DNA of 64,000 nt from Terrisporobacter mayombei (GCF_014333445.1 NZ_JACRYU010000014.1:89700-153699); one strand, 5' to 3'. Numbered from the stretch's first letter, positions 40,257 through 49,663 are shown. Notes: generated by a model from the letters alone, not told the origin. Program-made: numbers and translations.

Positions 40257-40296
40257 AATTTATAATTTATCCAAAAACAGATAAATTATAAATTCC
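40257..40296. repeat. 16 bp perfect AT-rich inverted repeat
   Basis: GAATTTATAATTTATC and GATAAATTATAAATTC arms enclose CAAAAACA. It lies between the trpS terminator and lrgA with no T run on the lrgA-sense strand. Confidence 0.45.
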
Positions 40297-40305
40297 ATAC
40301 CATTC

Positions 40306-40355
40306 AAAAAGGTGTTATCTTAGAATGATTTAACTCATTAAAAGAATAACACCTT
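40306..40355 (-). terminator. Terminator of trpS
   Basis: AAAGGTGTTATTCTTTTAA-type outer arm pairs with GATAACACCTTT (40310-40355), followed by a short T run on the minus strand. Confidence 0.8.
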
Positions 40356-40373
40356 TGTTTCATTTATTACATA

Positions 40374-41393
40374 TTATAATCCTTTAAAATATTCTATTCC
40401 CATAGCTTCTCTTACTTCTTTTAAAGTCCCTGAAGCTACTTCTCTAGCTCTTTCGCTACCTTTTCTTAATACTTCATATAGATATTCTTTATTTTCTTCT
40501 AATGCTTTTCTTCTTGCTCTTATTGGCGCTAATTCTTCTTCAAGTACATCTATTAATAATCTCTTAAGTTTAACATCTCCAAGACCACCTCTTCTGTAGT
40601 GAGCTTTTAATTCTTCTAAATGCTCTTTATCTTTGTAGAAAGCATCTAAGTAAGTGAATACTGTGTTATTTTCTACGCATCCTGGATCTTCAACTCTTAT
40701 GTGATTAGGGTCTGTGTACATACTCATTACTTTCTTTTTAACTGTTTCTGAATCATCACTTAAGTATATAGCATTTCCTAAAGATTTACTCATCTTAGCC
40801 TTACCATCAATTCCTGGCATTCTTCCTTCTACACCTTCTGGATACATTCCTTCTGGCTCAACTAAAACTTCTCCATAAGTATTATTGAAACTTCTTACAA
40901 TTTCTCTAGTTTGCTCTATCATTGGTTTTTGATCGTTACCTACTGGAACTAAATCAGCTTTAAAAGCAGTTATATCAGCTGCTTGGCTTACTGGATAAAC
41001 GAAAAATCCTGCTGGTATACCTTCTCCAAATCCTTTTTGCTTTATCTCATCCTTAACTGTAGGGTTTCTATTAAGTCTAGCTACTGTAACTAAATTTAAG
41101 TAATATGCTGTAAGTTCTGCTAATTCTGGTATTTGTGATTGTATAAATATATTAGTTTTATCTGGATCTAATCCTACTGATAAATAGTCTAGCGTTACTT
41201 CCATTACACTATCTATTATTTTTTGCGGATCCTTGGCATTATCTGTTAATGCTTGTTGGTCTGCTATCATTACAAACATATCGTATAACCCTGAATTTTG
41301 TAATGCTACCCTGTTTTTTAAAGAACCTGTGTAATGACCTAAATGAAGTTTACCAGTAGGTCTATCACCTGTTAATATTATTTTTTTGCTCAT
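40374..41393 (-). CDS. trpS: Tryptophanyl-tRNA synthetase
   Basis: 339 residues, normal for bacterial TrpRS. Class I motifs: [18 protein letters not shown] (HIGH-like) near the N-terminus and [10 protein letters not shown] (KMSKS) near residue 202. It charges tRNA-Trp. It is preceded by a T-box leader whose specifier reads UGG, so expression rises when uncharged tRNA-Trp accumulates. Single-gene unit. Confidence 0.97.
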   Translation of the reverse strand: MSKKIILTGDRPTGKLHLGHYTGSLKNRVALQNSGLYDMFVMIADQQALTDNAKDPQKIIDSVMEVTLDYLSVGLDPDKTNIFIQSQIPELAELTAYYLNLVTVARLNRNPTVKDEIKQKGFGEGIPAGFFVYPVSQAADITAFKADLVPVGNDQKPMIEQTREIVRSFNNTYGEVLVEPEGMYPEGVEGRMPGIDGKAKMSKSLGNAIYLSDDSETVKKKVMSMYTDPNHIRVEDPGCVENNTVFTYLDAFYKDKEHLEELKAHYRRGGLGDVKLKRLLIDVLEEELAPIRARRKALEENKEYLYEVLRKGSERAREVASGTLKEVREAMGIEYFKGL

Positions 41394-41449
41394 TTTTTAT
41401 CTCCTTATAATATTTTTTAAAGTAATTTTATGTTATTTCCATATAATAA

Positions 41450-41715
41450 AAAAACTCCGTCCTAAATAATAGGACGGAGTATAATATCCGCGTTGCCACC
41501 TAAATTGTGTACTACAAAATACACCTCTTAATTATTGGTACTATCATACCTCAATTGCTGTAACGTGCAACACACGGTAAAGTCTACTCTCAAAATGATT
41601 TCAATTTACTCCTAAAAGGCCCATTCATTAAATTCTTTCTTGTTAAGATTCCACCACCCTTAACTCTCTAGTTTGAATCTAAATTTAATTACTCTTCCTC
41701 ATCACCGGATTTATT
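41450..41715 (-). ncRNA. T-box leader of trpS (Trp specifier UGG)
   Basis: The minus strand has the T-box core GGTGGCAACGCGG (41488-41500), followed by the terminator ACTCCGTCCTA / TAGGACGGAGT (41454-41480) with a T run. The Stem I region contains GAATGGGCC, with UGG at 41621-41623 in the specifier position. Uncharged tRNA-Trp should favour the antiterminator. Confidence 0.9.
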
Positions 41716-42041
41716 ATATAATTTATATTTTTATATTATTATTTTTTCATTTAAATGTCAATAAATAAGCTTGTTATATATTATTAATAAGTATTACCAC
41801 TAGTTACAATAAAAATTCTCTTTCTTAATTTTTTTCATTTACTTTCTATCATCATATTTTTCTTTGAGTATATAACTACCTTTAATTACATTATCATTTT
41901 ACTTAAATGTAATATATTCTTATAAACCATAGTATTAAATGTTTTATAAAAACTAACCTATTGAATGCAATTTTGGTATTTGTTTATAATTATGAAGGGT
42001 ATTATTTATATGTAATTAAATTTATTAAGGAAGTGATTATT

Positions 42042-42653
42042 ATGGAAGTATATGCACTAGGTCACTCTAATTATCCATTTGACAAGCTAATAGAAATTTT
42101 AAAAAAATATAATATTGATTGTGTTGTTGATGTTAGAGAAATTCCATATTCTAAATATAATGTTCAATATAATAAAGAAGTTTTTCAATATAATTTAAAA
42201 AAACTAGGATATACCTATATCTATATGGCAGATGAATTTGGAGCAAAAAGGAAAACGAGAGAAAGCTATAACGAAGAAGGATATGCTGATTTTAAAAAGG
42301 TTATTCATGAGGATAGCTTTAAAAGAGGAATTGAAAGATTAAAAGTAGGATGCAATAAGGGATATAAAATAGTCTTATTAAGTGCCATGCAAGAACCTAT
42401 CAGATGCTCTAGAGCAATATTAGTTGGTAGGCAATTAGTTAAAGAAGGATTTGATGTTAAATACATAATGCATGAGGGTGACTTAAAAACTCAAAGTGAT
42501 TTGGAAGAACAACTATTGGATAAATATTTTAATTGTAGAAATCAGCTAACAATAGATGGTTTATTAGGAAATGGATTAAGTAGGGAAGAAATGATAGAAA
42601 AAGGCTATGAATTAGCAAATAGAGAAATTGGTTATAGGATGGAAAAATTATAA
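42042..42653 (+). CDS. DUF488 family protein
   Basis: 203 residues from ATG at 42042 (MEVYALGHSNYPFDKLIEIL), preceded by AAGGAAGTG; a frame from 41961 has no ribosome binding site. DUF488 features are ALGHSN at the start, CVVDVREIPYSKY and LLSAMQEPIRCSRAILVG. The usual C-A-x-x-x-P-x-x-C-H-R motif is altered: the first Cys and the His are replaced by Ser. Function of the family is not established. It stands alone and ends in a terminator. Confidence 0.8.
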   Translation: MEVYALGHSNYPFDKLIEILKKYNIDCVVDVREIPYSKYNVQYNKEVFQYNLKKLGYTYIYMADEFGAKRKTRESYNEEGYADFKKVIHEDSFKRGIERLKVGCNKGYKIVLLSAMQEPIRCSRAILVGRQLVKEGFDVKYIMHEGDLKTQSDLEEQLLDKYFNCRNQLTIDGLLGNGLSREEMIEKGYELANREIGYRMEKL

Positions 42654-42682
42654 TAAAACCTAAACTCTAGAAGTTTGTTTTT

Positions 42683-42716
42683 AATGGCTATGATTATAAA
42701 ATCATAGTCATTTTTA
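42683..42716 (+). terminator. Terminator of the DUF488 gene
   Basis: ATGGCTATGAT and ATCATAGTCAT arms (42684-42711) are followed by TTTTTAATT. Confidence 0.8.
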
Positions 42717-42773
42717 ATTAAAATTTCATAATTTTTATTTCAGAAAATAATCAATGTATAAACACAAGAATTT

Positions 42774-42992
42774 TTAATCTTCAAACAAAAATAGTTCCTC
42801 AACAGAAACCTCAAAAATTTTCGCTATATCATAGCTAGTTTTAGTGAAGGATTGTATTTTCCATTTCCAAGATGAACAATTTTCTCACGTATTATACCTA
42901 CTAACTAAGCCAGTTCATTTTGCTTCATAAGAGATTTTTCCCTATACTCTTTTATCTTTATTCTTAAAGTTGACAATTGGTTTAAATCTCAT
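42774..42992 (-). pseudogene. XRE-type HTH regulator, degraded
   Basis: The minus strand reads LRIKIKEYREKSLMKQNELA, stop (TAG), LVGIIREKIVHLGNGKYNPS, then after a frameshift YDIAKIFEVSVEELF and LFED, stop. This is the full outline of a small (about 68-residue) YgzD/XRE regulator: helix, Q-x-E-L-A, L-x-x-GKYNPSLKLA, and the VSVEELFLFED end. It carries one nonsense codon and one frameshift. The rest of the 42654-43163 gap holds two terminators. Confidence 0.75.
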
Positions 42993-43117
42993 TTCTTTTC
43001 ATAATATTAATATTATAAATAATTCTTATAATTGTAATTCCTACAAACACCGAAGATAATGTAAATTCCCTTAATACTATTGATATAGCTATAAGTAACC
43101 ACATCCCCGCCTCTAAA

Positions 43118-43150
43118 AATAAAAAGATGTTAAGCTATTTCAGCCTAACA
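43118..43150 (-). terminator. Terminator of hpt
   Basis: GTTAGGCT and AGCTTAAC arms (43129-43149) are followed by TTTTTATTTTTA on the minus strand. Confidence 0.75.
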
Positions 43151-43163
43151 CCCTTTAATATAT

Positions 43164-43703
43164 CTATCTATCTTGATCTGTTACTGCAAAAACATATGGT
43201 ATATTTCTATAGTAATCTCCGTAGTTTAATCCGTAACCTACAACAAATTTATCTTCTATAGTAAATCCACAGTAATCAGGAACTAATTCAACTTCTCTTC
43301 TACTTGGTTTATCTAATAATACACAACATTTTATACTTGCTGGATTCTTAGCTGCTAAATGTTTCATAACATGAGACATTGTGTGAGCTGAATCTGTTAT
43401 ATCATCAACTACTAATACATCAAATCCTTCTAAGTCTGATTTTACATCATTAACTATTTGAACTCTACCTGTAGATTGTTCTCCATGTCCGTAACTTGAT
43501 GTAGTCATAAACTCTATTCTTACAGGTACATCTATTTCTCTTACTAAATCAGCACAGAAAATGAAGCTCCCTTTTAATAGTGACACTACCATTAATTTCT
43601 TTCCAGCGTAATCTCTTGAAAGTTCTTTTCCTAATTCCTGTATTCTAGTTTTTAATTGTTCTTCCGAGCAAAGTACTTCCCATACTTTTTTATCAATATC
43701 CAT
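43164..43703 (-). CDS. hpt: Hypoxanthine phosphoribosyltransferase
   Basis: 179 residues, normal length. It salvages hypoxanthine/guanine with PRPP. The PRPP-binding loop VLVVDDITDSAHT (about residue 100), LLKGSFIFCADLVRE and the C-terminal FVVGYGLNYGDYYRNIPY are all present. It follows the cysteine desulfidase gene by 69 bases on the same strand with no terminator between them, so cotranscription is possible. Confidence 0.95.
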   Translation of the reverse strand: MDIDKKVWEVLCSEEQLKTRIQELGKELSRDYAGKKLMVVSLLKGSFIFCADLVREIDVPVRIEFMTTSSYGHGEQSTGRVQIVNDVKSDLEGFDVLVVDDITDSAHTMSHVMKHLAAKNPASIKCCVLLDKPSRREVELVPDYCGFTIEDKFVVGYGLNYGDYYRNIPYVFAVTDQDR

Positions 43704-43772
43704 TGATTAACCTCCTAAATAAATGATGATATTTCCATTTTATAAAAGATTAACTTCTTTTGCAAGATGGTT

Positions 43773-45098
43773 TTAATCAACTTTGTTCATATCATTCATT
43801 ACGTTTAATATAATCTCATCTGTTATCTTCATTCCTTTATCACTAACTTCACCTAAGTTCTTTATAGATTGCTCAACCTGCTCACCAACTATACCATTTA
43901 AAGGCGGAACAGTATATCCTTGCTTAGCTATAACAGCACTTTGAACTGCTGCTGAAGCTGCTGAAGATAATTTTAATGCACATCCGGCTTTAGCTCCATC
44001 ACAAATCATACCACTTAAATCAGCTATCATATTTTCTATAGCCCCATAAATATGTTTCATATCTCCTCCCATTAACCATGATATACCTGCACTAGCTCCA
44101 GTAGATGCTGCTACACCACATCCACAAACTGCAGAAAGTCTTCCTGTATAATTTTTAATATATCCAGTTACTAAGTGAGATATAGCTAAAGCTTTTGCTA
44201 ATTTTTCATCATCTTGTGGGTATTTTAATGTATATGCAACTATAGGAAGTATGGCAGTTAATCCATGATTACCACTACCATTAGAGCTCATAACAGGAAG
44301 TTTTGCTCCACCCATTCTAGCATCAGATGCAGCGGCGGTTAACATCATAGCCTTTGTCATTATTCCATCCCCCAATAATCCTTCTTCTATAGATTCCTTT
44401 ATACCTTTTCCAACACCTATACCAACTTTATTTTCTAAACCATACTTTGCCATATCCATATTCATTTTTACACCATCTAATAAGAATTTAATATCTTCAA
44501 AATTCATAGCTTCTACATTTTCTACTAAATCCTTTATAGTTATAGTATCCATAATATTTTCTATTTCTACTGGCTCTATAGTTTTTTCTTGTTGTATCTC
44601 TTCCTTAACTTCTTGAACCATTTCATCTAATAATACTTCATCATTTCTCTGTAAATAAACGAAATTATCATGTTTTGTTGTTATTATAACTTTAGAAGTA
44701 TTGTTTTCTCCTGTTAATCTTACTTCTATATAAACTTTTTCAGTAGTATTTATAGGTGTTATACTTATTGGTTTTGTATCAACATATTGTTCTGATTCTT
44801 TTACTTGTTCTTCACTTAATCCTTCTAATAAAGTTAATCCGTCCTTTGACTTTCCACCTACAAATCCCATGGCAGTGGCTATTTTTAATCCTAATCTTTC
44901 TGTTCCTGGTATGCCAACACACATTGCATTTTTATAAATACTTGGACTTACTAGTATTTGATTTTTTACTACTTCTTCTCCTAATAACTCTTTCGCTTTT
45001 GCACAAGCAAGTGCAACAGCAACTGGTTCTGTACATCCTACAGCTGGCTTAACCTCTGCTTTTAATATATCGATTAATTTGTCTCTTAAATCTATCAT
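43773..45098 (-). CDS. cdsB: L-cysteine desulfidase (UPF0597/CyuA family)
   Basis: 441 residues. The family (also called YhaM/CyuA or serine dehydratase alpha-like) has an Fe-S cluster and splits cysteine to pyruvate, ammonia and sulfide. Seen here: PAVGCTEPVAVALACAKA near residue 20, GVGKGIKESIEEG, SNGSGNHGLTAILP, the CGCGVAASTGASAG motif and ICDGAKAGCALKLSSA, which supply the cluster cysteines. A -24/-12 sigma-54 promoter lies 56 bases upstream of the start, and a sigma-54 activator gene lies directly upstream. The arrangement matches the cysteine desulfidase system of Clostridioides difficile. GGGAGG precedes the ATG. Confidence 0.88.
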   Translation of the reverse strand: MIDLRDKLIDILKAEVKPAVGCTEPVAVALACAKAKELLGEEVVKNQILVSPSIYKNAMCVGIPGTERLGLKIATAMGFVGGKSKDGLTLLEGLSEEQVKESEQYVDTKPISITPINTTEKVYIEVRLTGENNTSKVIITTKHDNFVYLQRNDEVLLDEMVQEVKEEIQQEKTIEPVEIENIMDTITIKDLVENVEAMNFEDIKFLLDGVKMNMDMAKYGLENKVGIGVGKGIKESIEEGLLGDGIMTKAMMLTAAASDARMGGAKLPVMSSNGSGNHGLTAILPIVAYTLKYPQDDEKLAKALAISHLVTGYIKNYTGRLSAVCGCGVAASTGASAGISWLMGGDMKHIYGAIENMIADLSGMICDGAKAGCALKLSSAASAAVQSAVIAKQGYTVPPLNGIVGEQVEQSIKNLGEVSDKGMKITDEIILNVMNDMNKVD

Positions 45099-45153
45099 AT
45101 TTATATCCTCCCTCTAACCATATTCAAAAATTATATATTCATTATAATATCAA

Positions 45154-45170
45154 AGCAATTTTCATGCCAA
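45154..45170 (-). promoter_or_regulatory. Sigma-54 (-24/-12) promoter of the cysteine desulfidase gene
   Basis: Minus strand TTGGCATG, four bases, TTGCT. This matches the TGGCAYG-N4-TTGCW consensus, with the GG and GC dinucleotides at the right distance. It lies 56 bases upstream of the start codon. The 140 bases upstream, between it and the activator's terminator, would hold enhancer sites; I see no clear palindrome there. Confidence 0.85.
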
Positions 45171-45302
45171 CTTTTTAATTTTTCCCATATTTAAATAATA
45201 TTTTTTTATAATTAAATATCTCGAGTTTTCAATAATATATGCACTTTAATAGTTTTCACTTTATAGGTTAAATTTTCTGTATTTTTATAAAATCTCAAAA
45301 TA

Positions 45303-45347
45303 ATAAAAAAAAATCTCAAAATGAGATTTTAGTCTCATTTTGAGATT
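45303..45347 (-). terminator. Terminator of the sigma-54 activator gene, overlapping its stop
   Basis: AATCTCAAAATGAGA and TCTCATTTTGAGATT form a perfect 15 bp stem (45312-45347) followed by TTTTTTTTT on the minus strand. The TGA stop lies within the stem. Confidence 0.9.
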
Positions 45348-47107
45348 AGATTATATTTTTCTAATTTTCTATATAAAGTCGCTCTAGATATTCCAAGAGC
45401 ATTTGCTACCAATTCTTTATCTTTCTTATAATTTTTAAATTTATTCATAGCTTTTTGTATAGCTTCTTTTTCTAAATCTTCAAGAGTTCTAATCTCTTCT
45501 TTTTTATCTTTCACATCATCATAATATTGCACTTTTATATTATTAGGGATTATATCTAAAGTCAATATTCGTGAAGAAGACATATTTATACTATACTCAA
45601 TTATATTTTGTAGCTCTCTAACATTTCCTGGCCAGCTATAATCCACTAAAGCACTTTTAACATCTTCGTCAATTCCAATAACATCCTTATCAAGTTTTTG
45701 AGAATATTCCTTTATCATATAATCTATTAAAAAAGGTATATCTTCTTTTCTGTCTCTCAAGCTTGGTAGAGTAATTGGAATAACATTTAATCTATAATAA
45801 AGGTCTTCTCTGAAGTGTCCCTCTTGAACCATCCTCTCTAGATTTCTATTGGTTGCAGCAATTACTCTTACATCAATAGATATATTAGATTTACCACCAA
45901 TCTTATCCAATTCTCTTTCTTGCAGTACTCTAAGAAGTTTTCCTTGTAAATGTAAGCTCATATCACCTATTTCATCTAAAAATATAGTTCCTTTATGAGC
46001 AACTTCAAACTTACCTAACTTACCACCCTTTCTTGCTCCTGTAAATGCACCTTCTTCATATCCAAATAATTCACTTTCAAGTAGATTATCAGGTATTGCC
46101 GCACAATTAACAGTAACAAAAGGATAATCTGTCCTGTTACTATGATTATGTATTGCTCTAGCAAATAGCTCTTTACCAGTACCACTCTCACCTTCTATTA
46201 AAACTGTTGAGCTTGATTTCGATGCAATTAAAGATTTTTGCTTCGTATGGATTATTATATCACTATTTCCAATTATATTATCTAAAGTAATTTTATAATC
46301 TTTATTTATCTTATTATAGTTTTTTATTGCCTCTTTATTTTCAATAAAATCTATTACATATCCTTTTAATTTATTTTTTACTACTATTTTATTTATGTTG
46401 TATATTCCCTTTAAATTTCGACCATTTTTCTCATATGAGAATATACCTGTTCTATACTTTTTAAAGTCTTTTTCTGATGTCTCTTTAATAAAATCTAAAA
46501 TTTCAAATATATTTCCAGTTTCTAATTTATCATCTTTTATATTAAATGTTTCTTTAAATTTAAGATTATATTTATCTATATTACCTTTAATATCAATAGA
46601 AACTACTGCCTTATTCATACCATTTAGTAGAATCTCTAATTTCTTTTTTTCTAATTCTAATTCCTCCGTCTTATTTTGTGCTTTAAGCTTATTTGAAATT
46701 AAATCTGCCATTTTTCCTAAGAAATTAGTCAAATCCTTAGCATTATTAACTATTCTAGAAGATTGCTCTTCATTAAAGGCTATAAGCCCCACTACCCCAT
46801 ATGAATGACCGTCTAATACAATAGGACAACATACTTCAGCGAATTCTTTGCAATGCTCATTATTATAGCACTCTTTACAAATTTGATTTCTCTTTGCATC
46901 ATCAATATATATTAATATTTGCTCTTCTAGACACTTTTTAAATGCTGAGTGTCTATTTATCTTTTCACCAATTTTATTTAAATAAGTACCTGTACCAGCT
47001 ATTCGTTCTAATTTTTCATCTACTATTGTAACATCAATATTTAAAACAGAAAGCATAGCTTCTGCAATATGTTGAATATCCTGCTTTATATCACTTAAAC
47101 CATTCAT
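45335..47107 (-). CDS. cdsR: Sigma-54-dependent activator of cysteine catabolism
   Basis: 590 residues. An N-terminal sensory domain (1-150) holds a cysteine cluster C77-x2-C80-x5-C86-x6-C93-C94, followed by a PAS-like domain (about 165-270). The AAA+ domain has Walker A GESGTGKE, the sigma-54-contact loop [31 protein letters not shown] and the R finger region. A Fis-type helix-turn-helix sits at the end ([19 protein letters not shown]). It should bind upstream of the desulfidase gene and drive its -24/-12 promoter. A 45-residue membrane protein gene ends five bases upstream. The rpoN gene itself is not in this window. Confidence 0.87.
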   Translation of the reverse strand: MNGLSDIKQDIQHIAEAMLSVLNIDVTIVDEKLERIAGTGTYLNKIGEKINRHSAFKKCLEEQILIYIDDAKRNQICKECYNNEHCKEFAEVCCPIVLDGHSYGVVGLIAFNEEQSSRIVNNAKDLTNFLGKMADLISNKLKAQNKTEELELEKKKLEILLNGMNKAVVSIDIKGNIDKYNLKFKETFNIKDDKLETGNIFEILDFIKETSEKDFKKYRTGIFSYEKNGRNLKGIYNINKIVVKNKLKGYVIDFIENKEAIKNYNKINKDYKITLDNIIGNSDIIIHTKQKSLIASKSSSTVLIEGESGTGKELFARAIHNHSNRTDYPFVTVNCAAIPDNLLESELFGYEEGAFTGARKGGKLGKFEVAHKGTIFLDEIGDMSLHLQGKLLRVLQERELDKIGGKSNISIDVRVIAATNRNLERMVQEGHFREDLYYRLNVIPITLPSLRDRKEDIPFLIDYMIKEYSQKLDKDVIGIDEDVKSALVDYSWPGNVRELQNIIEYSINMSSSRILTLDIIPNNIKVQYYDDVKDKKEEIRTLEDLEKEAIQKAMNKFKNYKKDKELVANALGISRATLYRKLEKYNLISK

Positions 47108-47112
47108 ATTAA

Positions 47113-47250
47113 TTATTCCCTAGTTTTTTTTATATTAAGTAAAGATCTTATTTCTTTTAAAACAACATATATTCTATTTAATGTTATTTGTATAGTTATA
47201 AGTATAACAAATAGCATTACTACAGCTACAATTGAAAAGTTTATATTCAC
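47113..47250 (-). CDS. Small membrane protein, 45 residues
   Basis: A GTG start (47248-47250) with AAGGAGAG nine bases upstream opens a 45-codon frame. The product starts [20 protein letters not shown], with one membrane helix followed by a basic, helical tail ([20 protein letters not shown]). The stop lies five bases before the sigma-54 activator gene, so the two are cotranscribed and probably coupled in translation. I do not recognise the family. A role in relaying a membrane or transport signal to the activator is speculation. Confidence 0.6.
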   Translation of the reverse strand: MNINFSIVAVVMLFVILITIQITLNRIYVVLKEIRSLLNIKKTRE

Positions 47251-47265
47251 TCTTATCTCTCCTTA

Positions 47266-47296
47266 TAACAAAAGACTAGGTTAACCTAGCCTTTCA
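47266..47296 (-). terminator. Terminator of the methyltransferase gene
   Basis: AAGGCTAGG and CCTAGTCTT arms with a TTAA loop (about 47273-47294) are followed by TTTGTTA on the minus strand. Confidence 0.7.
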
Positions 47297-47325
47297 TTTT
47301 ATTATTTGATTATATTCTAACTCTT

Positions 47326-47895
47326 TTATTTCTTTTTTCCTATATAAATATATCTTTTATTTTGTATTTCTTTTAACTTACCATCAAAATTAAAAGATTT
47401 AAATATATCTAATACTTCACTAGGATAATTGTAGTGTATCTTATCACCGCATATTCTATGTTTGAAATACTTTAATTTTACTTTTAGGTCCTTTAAGTTT
47501 AAGTCCTCAATAATTACTTCTCCGTTATCTTTAAGAACTCTATTGATTTCTTTTACTGATTTCTTACAATCTGCCGTATGATTTAAATAATCTAATACTA
47601 TAATTTTATCGAAATACTTATCATTGAAAGGCATATATTCTAATTGGCCGTTAACAACGGTACAGTTTTCATTCATTACATGGGAAAAACATATTTCTTC
47701 CCTATTACTATGTTCTAAAATTGTTACTTGTACCCCGAATGCCCTTATTCTTTTCCCTAGCTCTCCTACTTCTCCAACTAATAATACTCTATTCCCGATA
47801 TCATACCTTATATTATTTAGAAAAGATAGTACTTCTTCCGAAAATTCAAGTAATCCTGAACATGATTCATATTTATGATATAGTAAACTTTCCAC
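47326..47895 (-). CDS. Class I SAM-dependent methyltransferase
   Basis: 189 residues from a GTG at 47893-47895, preceded by AGGGAGG at five bases. A frame from 47982 extends across a good promoter (TTGAAT, 17 bases, TATAAT) and has no ribosome binding site, so I reject that start. Motifs: VLLVGEVGELGKRI as the SAM loop (G-x-x-G-x-x-G-like), VTILEHSN as the acidic/loop 2, FDKIIVLDYLNH and a strand pair ending in RYIYIGKKK. Substrate unknown. Single-gene unit between the SSB-like gene and the sigma-54 activator unit. Confidence 0.75.
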   Translation of the reverse strand: MESLLYHKYESCSGLLEFSEEVLSFLNNIRYDIGNRVLLVGEVGELGKRIRAFGVQVTILEHSNREEICFSHVMNENCTVVNGQLEYMPFNDKYFDKIIVLDYLNHTADCKKSVKEINRVLKDNGEVIIEDLNLKDLKVKLKYFKHRICGDKIHYNYPSEVLDIFKSFNFDGKLKEIQNKRYIYIGKKK

Positions 47896-47940
47896 GTTAT
47901 CCTCCCTATAAAGTTCTTCATAAATTCCAGTCATTATTAG

Positions 47941-47969
47941 ATTATAATAAATCCTAATTAAGTATTCAA
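47941..47969 (-). promoter_or_regulatory. Promoter of the methyltransferase gene
   Basis: Minus strand TTGAAT (47964-47969), 17 bases, TATAAT (47941-47946), predicting a start about 40 bases before the GTG start codon at 47895. Confidence 0.65.
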
Positions 47970-47996
47970 TACAATAATTCATTATTTATGTTAAAT

Positions 47997-48635
47997 TTAT
48001 TCCTCTTCTTCCAACTCCATCTTTTTTATCTTAGAAACAGATACTTCATAAGCTACTTTTTTAACTGAACTACCAGCTTCTAATTTTTTATCATATACTC
48101 TACTTTGTACTCTTCCCCACATTTGTACTCTATCTCCAACATTCAAATTCTTAGCAAATTTGGCATTTCTCCCCCAAACGATTGACGGTATATAGTCTGA
48201 TTTATTGTATGGTCTATTAATGGCTACCAATAAATCTGTTATTTCTCTCCCTAGTGGTGTCTTTCTATAAACAGGAGCTTTACATATATATCCATCTAAG
48301 AAAATGCTGTTTGGATCTTTAGCATCCAAATCTGTTATTGCCTTTATTTCCCTAACAAATACAGTCAAAACAAGCTTATTCTTATTATCAATATTTTTAT
48401 TATAAGATCTTAACTGACCAACAACACTGACTATTTTATCTTTTTCAAAATCTATTTCTTGTAAAAGTCTTTCTGAAATTGTCATTGGAAGAACATCATT
48501 AGAATTACTCAGCCTATTAATTTTAATTTTTGTACTATAGAATTTTTCTCCGAAAATTTCATGACTAAACTCTAATTCATCTTCAAGTTCTCCTTTTAAA
48601 TTTACAACATTAGTATCGTCCTTAACAATTATCAT
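47997..48635 (-). CDS. Single-stranded DNA-binding protein-like, tandem OB folds
   Basis: 212 residues with two SSB-like OB folds. The first is about residues 8-100 (NVVNLKGELEDELEFSHEIF), the second about 110-205 (NSIFLDGYICKAPVYRKTPL and VGDRVQMWGRVQSR). It ends in an acidic tail (MELEEEE), as SSB proteins often do for partner binding. This is a clostridial SSB paralogue rather than the replisomal SSB, which sits with rpsF/rpsR elsewhere. GGGGGGAG precedes the ATG. Confidence 0.75.
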   Translation of the reverse strand: MIIVKDDTNVVNLKGELEDELEFSHEIFGEKFYSTKIKINRLSNSNDVLPMTISERLLQEIDFEKDKIVSVVGQLRSYNKNIDNKNKLVLTVFVREIKAITDLDAKDPNSIFLDGYICKAPVYRKTPLGREITDLLVAINRPYNKSDYIPSIVWGRNAKFAKNLNVGDRVQMWGRVQSRVYDKKLEAGSSVKKVAYEVSVSKIKKMELEEEE

Positions 48636-48721
48636 ATTATTTCTCCCCCCAAAATTGTTAATTATAGCTTTATCTTTACTTATACAATAAATATATTTAT
48701 AAGATTAACTTTTTATTACAT

Positions 48722-49488
48722 TTAATCCTTTTCCTTTAATTTTTGAACTCCAGAATCATTAACTTTATAGTTATCTTTATAAATCAATTGTGAAACTGTG
48801 ACCATAGAATACTTTTGCTGTAAATTACTAAGAGTTTCTTCTAAATATGTACTTACATCTCTTGAACTTGCATGAAATAATATTATTGAACCTGGTTTTG
48901 TATTTTTTGACACTCTCTCAAGAATATATGTTGAGCCTATATTTTTCCAATCCCCAGAGTCAACATCCCATTTTATAGTGTGATATCCTAAGGATTTACA
49001 AACATCTATTGTCTCTTTGTCCACATTTCCAAAAGGAGGCCTAAATAAATTCACATCATCACCTGTTATATTCTTAATTTTTGTAGATGTTATTAATAAT
49101 TCATCTTCTTTATTTTCCTTAGATATTTCTGTAAAAGAAGTATGTGTGTTAGAATGATTACCTATTTCATGCCCCCTATTATGTATTTCTTTTACTAAAT
49201 CTTCATTGTCATCTATCCAACTACCAACTAAAAAAATGTAGCTTTAGCATTATACTTATCTAATATATCTAAAATATCTTCTATGTTTTCACTTCCCCAA
49301 GCAACATCAAAAGTTAGTGCAATTTGTTCTTCTTTAGTGTCAACCCTGTTTATAGGACTCTCATATTTTTGTATTAATGAACAAATATTTTTTATACTAA
49401 TAATAAAACCTATTATTGTAAGTAGTGCCACTAAAAATACGCTTATACTTAGGATGAATGCCTTGATTCTTTTGTATGTATAATTCAT
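48722..49488 (-). pseudogene. Polysaccharide deacetylase, frameshifted in a 7-base homopolymer
   Basis: The 5' part (49228-49488) encodes a membrane anchor and the NodB start (IALTFDVAWGSENIEDIL), then stops at ACATTTTTTTAG. One more T would restore the frame to ATFFLVGSWIDD and continue into the 3' part. That part holds HEIGNHSNTHT (metal-binding His pair), RPPFGNVDKET, DVDSGDW and IILFHAS, the remaining CE4 motifs. Restored length is about 255 residues, close to PdaB-like sporulation/cell-wall deacetylases. As written the gene is broken. A sequencing or assembly slip, or phase variation, would look the same. Confidence 0.8.
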
Positions 49489-49663
49489 TTTATTACCTCC
49501 TTTGTAAAATACATCTATAATATATGTATTTTTATTGCTAATGAAAAATTACAAAAGCATTAAATGGCTATAAAAAAACAAAAAAATACCTATTTAACAT
49601 TTTGTCGACTTATTTGGATTTTTTTTTCAGACATATATTAATCTAGAATGGATAAATTAATAG

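Noticed and set aside
47326..47982. Leaderless mRNA for the methyltransferase starting at the ATG just after TATAAT
   Set aside because: A GTG further down with AGGGAGG at the right spacing explains the start better and fits the family N-terminus.
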